NCBI GenBank assembly: GCA_963798705.1
Contig: CAWCTW010000005.1
Coordinates: forward strand, 1,612,001 to 1,676,000
Source: AC-56 sp963798705
Lineage (GTDB): Bacteria > Actinomycetota > Thermoleophilia > Solirubrobacterales > 70-9
Length of the DNA: 64,000 nucleotides
Direction of reading: 5' to 3'
Of the stretch, positions 59,216-64,000 are shown piece after piece (position 1 is the stretch's first letter; each line of letters opens with the position of its first letter). A program made the position numbers and the translations under genes. The notes under the pieces were generated by a model. That model was given only the letters and a program-made list of their open reading frames with translations, ran no database searches and was not told where the DNA came from.

Positions 59216-60510
59216 CAGGCGCTGATGACGCTCATCGACGACACCCATTTTGTGCAGTGCACGCCGGGCGCCGCAGGGACGATGACCCGGGCGGGATAGC
59301 CGTGATCGAGGGAGAGGTCCACCCCGTTCACGCGCAGGGCGAGCAGCGACCGGGGGTCGGCGACCTGCTCCGCCGCCAGCGCCGCCTTGCTGAACGCCCC
59401 GCCCTTCTGGAGGGACTCGACCAGGACGGGGAGCGCCTCCTGCGTTCCGGCGCGGGCGACCAGGTCGCGCAGGCGCACACCGGTCCAGGACTGCGTGGTC
59501 GACCAGCCCTCCACGCAGGCGATCGGGAGCGAGTAGGTGTGCTGGTCCATGGCGAGGATCTCCTCCCGGGCCAGCTCCAGCATCCGAGCGCCGCGAACGC
59601 GAAGCCGCCAGTCGCCGCCGGCCTGGGCGCGCCTGACCCCGACCGCCGCGGCCGTCTTGTTGACCTGAAACCCGTTGGGGCCTGAGCCGAGCGAGCGACC
59701 GTGCGGCGCCAGCAGGCCAAGTGGGCGGAGCGGCCCGCCCAGCTGCTGAGCGGCGGTCACCACGCCCAGGCCCAGCGAGCCGGCGCCCACGGTGGCCAGC
59801 AGGCCGCGGCGCGAAAGCGTCGGCTGGGCGGGGCTCGCCGGCGCCGTCGTCCCCTCGCGGGGAGGCTCGGCCCGGGTGTGGGCGAGGTCCTGCTCCAGCG
59901 GCCGCACAATGCCCTGCTCCCGGAACGCCCGCCGAACGACCGGCAGCTTCAACACGAGGTGGAGGCCGAGCGCCGCCAGGAAGACGAATGCGCCGTAGTA
60001 GTGGGCGGGCACGAAGCCGAATCCCCACGGGTACCAGAGCTGGATGTTCATGACGCCGGTGAAGAACACGAACAGGCTTCCCCCCACCAGGAAGGCCAGC
60101 GAGAGCCGCTCCAGGAGGTGTGCGAGTGAGCGCACCGGCGGCCACTCGAAGAGCTTCGGCATCGCCGACCACAGCTTCGCCAGGAGGAGCGGGATGGCCA
60201 TCACGCCGCTCGTGACGTGCAGCCCCTGGGTGACGGCGTAGAGCCACGGCGGGCCCGCGGGCCAGTCGAAGAAGTAGAGGTCGAACCCGAGATCGATGCC
60301 CCCGCTGCCCGTGACCGAGTTCCCGCCGAGCCAGGGGTAGTAGGCGACGTGCGACAGAAAGCCGGTGACCGCGCAGATGACGATCAGCGGCAACAGCGCC
60401 GAGCCCAGGGCGGATGCCAGCCAGGGGCCGCGGAGCGGGCTGCGCCAGAACTCCCTGCGGAACGGGCCCTGGGGCGGAGTCTCGCCGAACTGCGGACGCG
60501 GTGCCCTCAT
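59215..60510 (-). CDS. Cytochrome b-molybdopterin oxidoreductase fusion with internal Tat motif
   Basis: 431 residues from ATG 60510, overlapping the YncE-like gene by 4 nt. The N-terminal half (~1-200) is a cytochrome b-type unit with four hydrophobic segments and candidate haem His at H54, H98, H131 and H184. A ~40-residue hydrophilic linker leads to an internal twin-arginine motif SRRGLL (233-238) directly before a fifth hydrophobic segment. The C-terminal domain is a sulfite-oxidase/YedY-like molybdopterin fold with the expected ligand Cys332 in LPIACVEGWSTTQSWTGVRLRDLVARAG. The layout implies Sec insertion of TM1-4 and Tat export of the cofactor domain; the substrate is unknown. Confidence 0.88.
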   Translation of the reverse strand: MRAPRPQFGETPPQGPFRREFWRSPLRGPWLASALGSALLPLIVICAVTGFLSHVAYYPWLGGNSVTGSGGIDLGFDLYFFDWPAGPPWLYAVTQGLHVTSGVMAIPLLLAKLWSAMPKLFEWPPVRSLAHLLERLSLAFLVGGSLFVFFTGVMNIQLWYPWGFGFVPAHYYGAFVFLAALGLHLVLKLPVVRRAFREQGIVRPLEQDLAHTRAEPPREGTTAPASPAQPTLSRRGLLATVGAGSLGLGVVTAAQQLGGPLRPLGLLAPHGRSLGSGPNGFQVNKTAAAVGVRRAQAGGDWRLRVRGARMLELAREEILAMDQHTYSLPIACVEGWSTTQSWTGVRLRDLVARAGTQEALPVLVESLQKGGAFSKAALAAEQVADPRSLLALRVNGVDLSLDHGYPARVIVPAAPGVHCTKWVSSMSVISA

Positions 60511-61502
60511 CGGCCACCGGCGGGAGGGGCGAGCCGCTCGATCCGGGTGCCGTCGCTGCCCGTCAGCCACGCGGACCCGCTGCGAGGGTCGACCGCGATG
60601 GCGTTGGGCTGGCGCAGCGTCGGGTACGTGGCCAGGCGCCGCGGGCCGTCCGGGCGCACCCGGTAGACGAGCGCTCGATTGCGGGCCGTGAGGGTCACCC
60701 ACAGGAGCCGGCGCCGCCGGTCCAGCGCGAGCCCGTACGGCGCCCCGGGCGCTTGCGCGGTTCGGACCAGGCGCGGCTCGCTCGCGAGGCGGAATTCCAG
60801 GATTCGGCCGCCGTCGGTGTCGGCAACGAAGGCGCGCCGCCCGCCGGCGACGACGTGGGTGGGCCCAACCCCCGCCGGGGCTTCGCCCAGCGGACGGAGC
60901 GTCCTCGCGTCGTAGGTCTGCAGCACGCGCTCCCGCACCGCCACCAGTGCCACGAACCCTCCCGAGGCGGCGATCCCGCCCGGCTGGCGCGGCGCCGGCA
61001 CGGTGGCGACGACGCGCCGGCCGCGCACCACGGAGACCGAGTCCCCGAACTCGTCGGACACGAAGTACCGTCCGGCCGCGGCCGCGGCGTCGTGCGGGTG
61101 CTCGCCGACCGCCACGGTGGTGACCTTCCCCGCCGGGAGGGCGACCGCGGCCAGACGGTCAGCCGACTCCGCCGGCGCCAGGACCGGCCCGCCGGGACCG
61201 GCCAGAGAGAGGTGCCTGGAGGGCGCCGGCACCGAGACGCGACGAACGACGCGGGCGGTGCGAGCGCTCACGAGCGCGAGCCGGTTGTCACCGTGCAGGG
61301 CGACCGCGACCAATCCGGTCACCGGATCAACGGCGATTCCCTCGGGCCGATCGCCGACGTGGAAGAGCTCGCCGGCGGGCGCGCGGGCAGGGGCAGGGGC
61401 GTCGGCCGGCTCGGCGGCCGGCGGCAGGTCGTCGCCGCAGCCCGATAGCGCCACGCAAAGGGCCGCGGCGGTCGCGACTGCGGTCTGACCCGGAGCGGGC
61501 AT
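60507..61502 (-). CDS. Beta-propeller lipoprotein (YncE-like)
   Basis: 331 residues. The signal ends in lipobox ALSGC, then a disordered Pro/Ala-rich linker, then repeated beta-propeller blades: GDRPEGIAVDPVTGLVAVALHGDNRLALVSA, GEHPHDAAAAAGRYFVSDEFGDSVSVV and GAPYGLALDRRRRLLWVTL. YncE-like propellers act as scaffolds or bind partners outside the membrane. The gene overlaps the molybdopterin fusion by 4 nt and lies 3 bp after the DUF2064 gene, so it is central to the operon; it could bind or shield the exported redox domain. Confidence 0.87.
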   Translation of the reverse strand: MPAPGQTAVATAAALCVALSGCGDDLPPAAEPADAPAPARAPAGELFHVGDRPEGIAVDPVTGLVAVALHGDNRLALVSARTARVVRRVSVPAPSRHLSLAGPGGPVLAPAESADRLAAVALPAGKVTTVAVGEHPHDAAAAAGRYFVSDEFGDSVSVVRGRRVVATVPAPRQPGGIAASGGFVALVAVRERVLQTYDARTLRPLGEAPAGVGPTHVVAGGRRAFVADTDGGRILEFRLASEPRLVRTAQAPGAPYGLALDRRRRLLWVTLTARNRALVYRVRPDGPRRLATYPTLRQPNAIAVDPRSGSAWLTGSDGTRIERLAPPAGGR

Positions 61503-61505
61503 GGC

Positions 61506-62162
61506 TCACCCCGCGGTCCGTGGCATCGCCGCAACGGCTCCGCCGATGCCCGCCAGCTCCGTCGCGAAGCGGGAGCCCGGGCAGAGGTCCGCCACGGCCA
61601 GGGCGTCTGCGAACGTGTCGACGTCCCGGAGCTCGGGGAGCTCCGTCCACGCAATCCCAAGCCGCCGCAGGCGCAGCCGCTGGGCGCGCGCGGTCCAGGG
61701 CGTGCTCATCGGAACGCCTGCGAAGATCTCGGGGCGCGAGCGGCGCAGGCCGATCGACCAGTAGCCACCGTCCGGGGCCGGCCCGAGGACCGCCCCGCGG
61801 CCCGGGCGTGAGAGGGCGCCGAGTGAGCTCTCCAGCAACCGGGCGTCGAGCTGTGGAGTGTCCATCCCCACGAGCAGGGCGGGGCCGCCGACCACCTCGA
61901 AGGCGGCCGCAAGCCGCGCGTCGAGCCCGCCGTCGGCCTGCGGATGAAGCTCGAACCCGGCGGGGAGCCAGCGTCCGGGGACCCCCTCCAGCACGAGGGC
62001 ACGCCGCCTCGCGGGCGTCGCCGCGACGCATTCGAGCGTGTCGGCGAGCGCGGCCTCCGCGAGTGCCGCGGCCTGCCACGGCGTGCAGGGCGGGCACAGC
62101 CTCGTCTTCGCGCGACCCGGCACGGGGGCCTTGGCGATCACGATCAGGGCCGGATCCCTCAA
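61506..62162 (-). CDS. DUF2064/TIGR04282-type glycosyl- or nucleotidyltransferase
   Basis: 218 residues from TTG 62162, whose TTGA overlaps the stop of the preceding gene; GTG 62141 (VIAKAPVPGRAKTR) is an alternative. LIVIAKAPVPGRAKTRLCPP is the N-terminal signature of the DUF2064 GT-A-like family (related to CofC and FucT-like nucleotidyltransferases), with the acidic LLVGMDTPQLDARLL and LGPAPDGGYWSIGL following. Family members in arsenosugar clusters are called glycosyltransferases, but biochemical data are thin. It pairs with the adjacent GT2 enzyme in the same operon. Confidence 0.85.
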   Translation of the reverse strand: MRDPALIVIAKAPVPGRAKTRLCPPCTPWQAAALAEAALADTLECVAATPARRRALVLEGVPGRWLPAGFELHPQADGGLDARLAAAFEVVGGPALLVGMDTPQLDARLLESSLGALSRPGRGAVLGPAPDGGYWSIGLRRSRPEIFAGVPMSTPWTARAQRLRLRRLGIAWTELPELRDVDTFADALAVADLCPGSRFATELAGIGGAVAAMPRTAG

Positions 62163-62800
62163 GTCAGCGCCCTCGCCATGTCCCTCGCCGCGCGGGCGCT
62201 GCCGCAAAGCGTCCCGGTGACCTTCGATCGCCCGGTGCGCGGCCGGTAGCTCACGTCGACCTCGCCAACCGTCCACCCCGCGCGCGCCGCGAGCAGCACC
62301 ATCTCGAGGGGCCACCCGAAGCGCCTGTCGCGGATCCCCAGGGCGGCCAGGGCCGGCCGGCGCGCGGCGCGCATCGGACCGAGGTCTCTGAGCTCGAACC
62401 CGGTGCGGCGGCGAAGCTCCCAGGCGAGGCCGCGGTTCGCGAGCCGAGCGTGCGCCGGCCACGCGCCCGCGCGGGCGTTGCGGCGGCCGAGCGCGAGGTC
62501 CCAGTGACCGGCGAGGACCGGATCCGCCACGCGCGCCAGCTCCCGCGGGTCCAACGACCCGTCGCAGTCCATGAAGCAGACGACCTCGTCCTCCGCCGAG
62601 ACGAGCCCCGCCCAGCAGGCGGCGCCGAAGCCGCGACGCGGCTCCCGCACGACACTGGCGCCGAGGTCTCGCGCGATCGCGCCCGAGCCGTCGGTCGACC
62701 CGTTGTCGACGACGATCGGCCGATAGCCGCTGGGCATGCGTTCCAGCACCCACGGCAGGGCCGCCGCCTCGTCCAGGACGGGCAGGACGACGTCTGGCAT
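62159..62800 (-). CDS. Family 2 glycosyltransferase (DPM1-like)
   Basis: 213 residues from ATG 62800; the longer ORF start would cross the inverted repeat and the opposite gene's start. PDVVLPVLDEAAALPWVLERMPSGYRPIVVDNGSTDGSGAIARDLG and FMDCDGSLDPRELARV give the GT-A fold and DxD. RRNARAGAWPAHARLANRGLAWELRRRTGFELRDLGPMRAARR and VGEVDVSYRPRTGRSKVTGT are shared with GT2 enzymes that charge polyprenyl phosphate. Without membrane anchors it would act at the inner leaflet. First gene of the five-gene operon. Confidence 0.87.
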   Translation of the reverse strand: MPDVVLPVLDEAAALPWVLERMPSGYRPIVVDNGSTDGSGAIARDLGASVVREPRRGFGAACWAGLVSAEDEVVCFMDCDGSLDPRELARVADPVLAGHWDLALGRRNARAGAWPAHARLANRGLAWELRRRTGFELRDLGPMRAARRPALAALGIRDRRFGWPLEMVLLAARAGWTVGEVDVSYRPRTGRSKVTGTLCGSARAARDMARALT

Positions 62801-62817
62801 GCGCCCAGGCTGGCAGC

Positions 62818-62856
62818 GGGCTCTTACAAAGCCATTAATCGACCTGTAAGCAGCCC
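62818..62856. promoter_or_regulatory. 11-bp inverted repeat in the divergent promoter region (candidate operator)
   Basis: GGGCTCTTACA (62818-62828) pairs with TGTAAG-C-AGCCC (62845-62856), mismatched only by one bulged C, across a 16-nt AT-rich centre. It sits in the 74-bp gap between the GT2 gene and the divergent membrane-protein gene, so one regulator dimer could control both transcripts. TTACA/TGTAA arms resemble response-regulator or other HTH half-sites. Confidence 0.6.
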
Positions 62857-62874
62857 GCCGTAGCGTCCGGCCCC

Positions 62875-64000
62875 ATGGAGCGCGCAGCCGCCGAGGCGCC
62901 AACCGCGGCCTGGACCGCCGGACGGGCCCGGCTCACTCCCACCCGGGTCGCGCTCGGCGTGTGGGCCGCCCTGGTCGCCGGGTGCGCGGCGTGGGGTGCG
63001 GCCCTGATCCTCTCCGGACACGGGCTGTCGCTGAGCGCACCGCCGCTGCTCGGCTACGTGAGCCCCCGGATCGGACCGCTGCTCTTGATCCCGATCGCGT
63101 TCGCCGTCGCCGCCGTGCGAACGGCGCCGGCGCTCGCGACGCGCCTTGGCTGGCGATGGCTGATGCTCGTCTCGATGGCCGGCGTGGCGGGATGGGCGAT
63201 CGCGCTCGCGCTGGTCGACGGGCTCGGGGGGATCTCGACGCCGCTGACGAGCCAGCACGAGTACCTCACCGTGGTCGGCCAGATCTCGTCGCCGGGGGAC
63301 TTCCTGTCCCATTTCACGGAGCGGATCGGCGGCTACGCCACGCACATCCGCGGCCATCCGCCCGCGATGGCGCTGATCGTGTGGGGGCTCGCGCGGATCG
63401 GGCTCGGCGGCCCCTGGCCCGCCAGCGCGCTGATCGTGGTCGTCGCGGCCTCGATGGCTCCCGCCACCCTGGTCTCGGTGCGGGAGATGGCCGGCGAGCA
63501 AATGGCCCGCCGCGCCGCGCCCTTCGTCGTCATCGCGCCGGCGGCGCTGTGGATCGCCGTGTCGGCGGACGCGCTCTTCGCCGCCGTCGGCGCCTGGGCC
63601 GTCGCGCTGATCGTGCTCGCCATCCAGCGGCGCGACGTTCGCTGGGACGCTGCGGCGCTCGCGGGCGGCCTGCTGTTCGGCGTCGCGCTCTTCCTCTCGT
63701 ACGGGCTCGTCCTGCTGGCGGCCGTCCCGGTCGCGGTCGCCATCGCCGCTCGCCGGGTACGCCCGCTCGCGATCGCGGGCGTCGGCGCCGCCGTGGTCGC
63801 GCTGGGCTTTCTCGCCGCAGGGTTCTGGTGGCTCGACGGCCTCCAGGCCACGCGCCACGAGTATCTGTTCGCAAGCGCCGCCCAGCACCGTCCGTACGGG
63901 TTCTTCCTCTTCAACAACCTCGGCGCGCTCGCGCTGGCCGTGGGGCCGGCGACCTTCGTCGCCGCCGGCCGCCTGCGCGACCGGCGGCTCCTGCCACTGG
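62875..64000 (+). CDS. Large polytopic membrane protein (GT-C/mannosyltransferase-like), incomplete at window end
   Basis: At least 375 residues, open to the edge. ATG 62875 follows TAGCGT (62861-62866) by 8 nt without SD. Many hydrophobic segments (at least eight) alternate with short loops. The first large extracytoplasmic loop has STPLTSQHEYLTVVGQISSPGDFLSHFTERIGGYATHIRGHPPA, whose acidic residue near TM1-2 and HIRGHPPA motif resemble GT-C or PMT-type polyprenyl-sugar-dependent glycosyltransferases of actinobacteria. Divergent position beside a GT2 enzyme that could make its polyprenyl-sugar donor fits that reading. The C terminus is missing. Confidence 0.75.
   Translation, partial: MERAAAEAPTAAWTAGRARLTPTRVALGVWAALVAGCAAWGAALILSGHGLSLSAPPLLGYVSPRIGPLLLIPIAFAVAAVRTAPALATRLGWRWLMLVSMAGVAGWAIALALVDGLGGISTPLTSQHEYLTVVGQISSPGDFLSHFTERIGGYATHIRGHPPAMALIVWGLARIGLGGPWPASALIVVVAASMAPATLVSVREMAGEQMARRAAPFVVIAPAALWIAVSADALFAAVGAWAVALIVLAIQRRDVRWDAAALAGGLLFGVALFLSYGLVLLAAVPVAVAIAARRVRPLAIAGVGAAVVALGFLAAGFWWLDGLQATRHEYLFASAAQHRPYGFFLFNNLGALALAVGPATFVAAGRLRDRRLLPL

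Overview
The window is high-GC, gene-dense bacterial chromosome, almost certainly Actinomycetota and probably class Thermoleophilia (Solirubrobacter/Conexibacter-like); the class is my inference. Supporting features are a fused PafBC-type WYL regulator, an F420-associated zinc metalloprotease family member, a long-form Lhr helicase, a PAC2 protein, an actinobacterial 7Fe ferredoxin, a Nei2-like glycosylase, many GTG starts, and many genes with a TANNNT hexamer only 6-8 nt before the start codon and no Shine-Dalgarno (SD) sequence, as expected of leaderless mRNAs. I see no phage, IS element, CRISPR array, tRNA or rRNA.

Layout. 1-8.3 kb: end of YchF; a ydaO/yuaA (c-di-AMP) riboswitch before a secreted M23 endopeptidase; a CrtC/tocopherol-cyclase-like protein; SpoIID; succinate-semialdehyde-type dehydrogenase; MsrA; fumarase; a lipoprotein. 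8.3-15 kb: type-2 isoleucyl-tRNA synthetase, a HAD-phosphatase remnant, thioredoxin, a dolichol-phosphate-mannose-synthase-like glycosyltransferase, and PolX preceded by a possible pseudoknot. 14.9-18.7 kb: MarR regulator and MFS exporter, trehalose phosphatase plus a membrane protein, and two half-size TauE genes. 18.8-26.1 kb: YhaM-like HD exonuclease, PAC2 protein, UvrD/RecB-like helicase-nuclease with an altered Walker A, IMPase-like phosphatase, zinc metalloprotease. 26.3-30.2 kb: basic coiled-coil protein, Mrp, ferredoxin, epimerase-like protein, HAD hydrolase.

30.3-32.4 kb is a groES-groEL operon with promoter, CIRCE operator and terminator. 32.4-40.6 kb holds SRPBCC and ASCH proteins, a Crp-pcm pair, Nei-like glycosylase, a small conserved-looking protein and Lhr. 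40.6-45.8 kb has a secreted protein of unknown function and a complete translationally coupled dTDP-L-rhamnose operon (rfbA-rfbD-rfbB-rfbC). 45.8-55.4 kb: flavin disulfide oxidoreductase, PNPOx-like protein, penicillin-acylase-family hydrolase, MBL-fold hydrolase, fused PafBC, a second YhaM-like protein, DUF4235 and BrkB-family membrane proteins.

55.6-64 kb: a two-component system and a Cys/Met-metabolism PLP enzyme run toward a tight minus-strand operon. That operon reads family-2 glycosyltransferase, DUF2064 transferase, beta-propeller lipoprotein, cytochrome b/molybdopterin fusion with an internal twin-arginine motif, and a membrane protein. It is divergent, across a strong inverted repeat, from a large polytopic membrane protein that runs off the window. 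This locus is the best candidate for an undescribed system: envelope glycosylation coupled to extracytoplasmic redox chemistry. A functional theme elsewhere is envelope maintenance (M23, SpoIID, rhamnose, acylase) and DNA/RNA maintenance (PolX, Lhr, helicase-nuclease, two YhaM-like proteins, Nei, PafBC).
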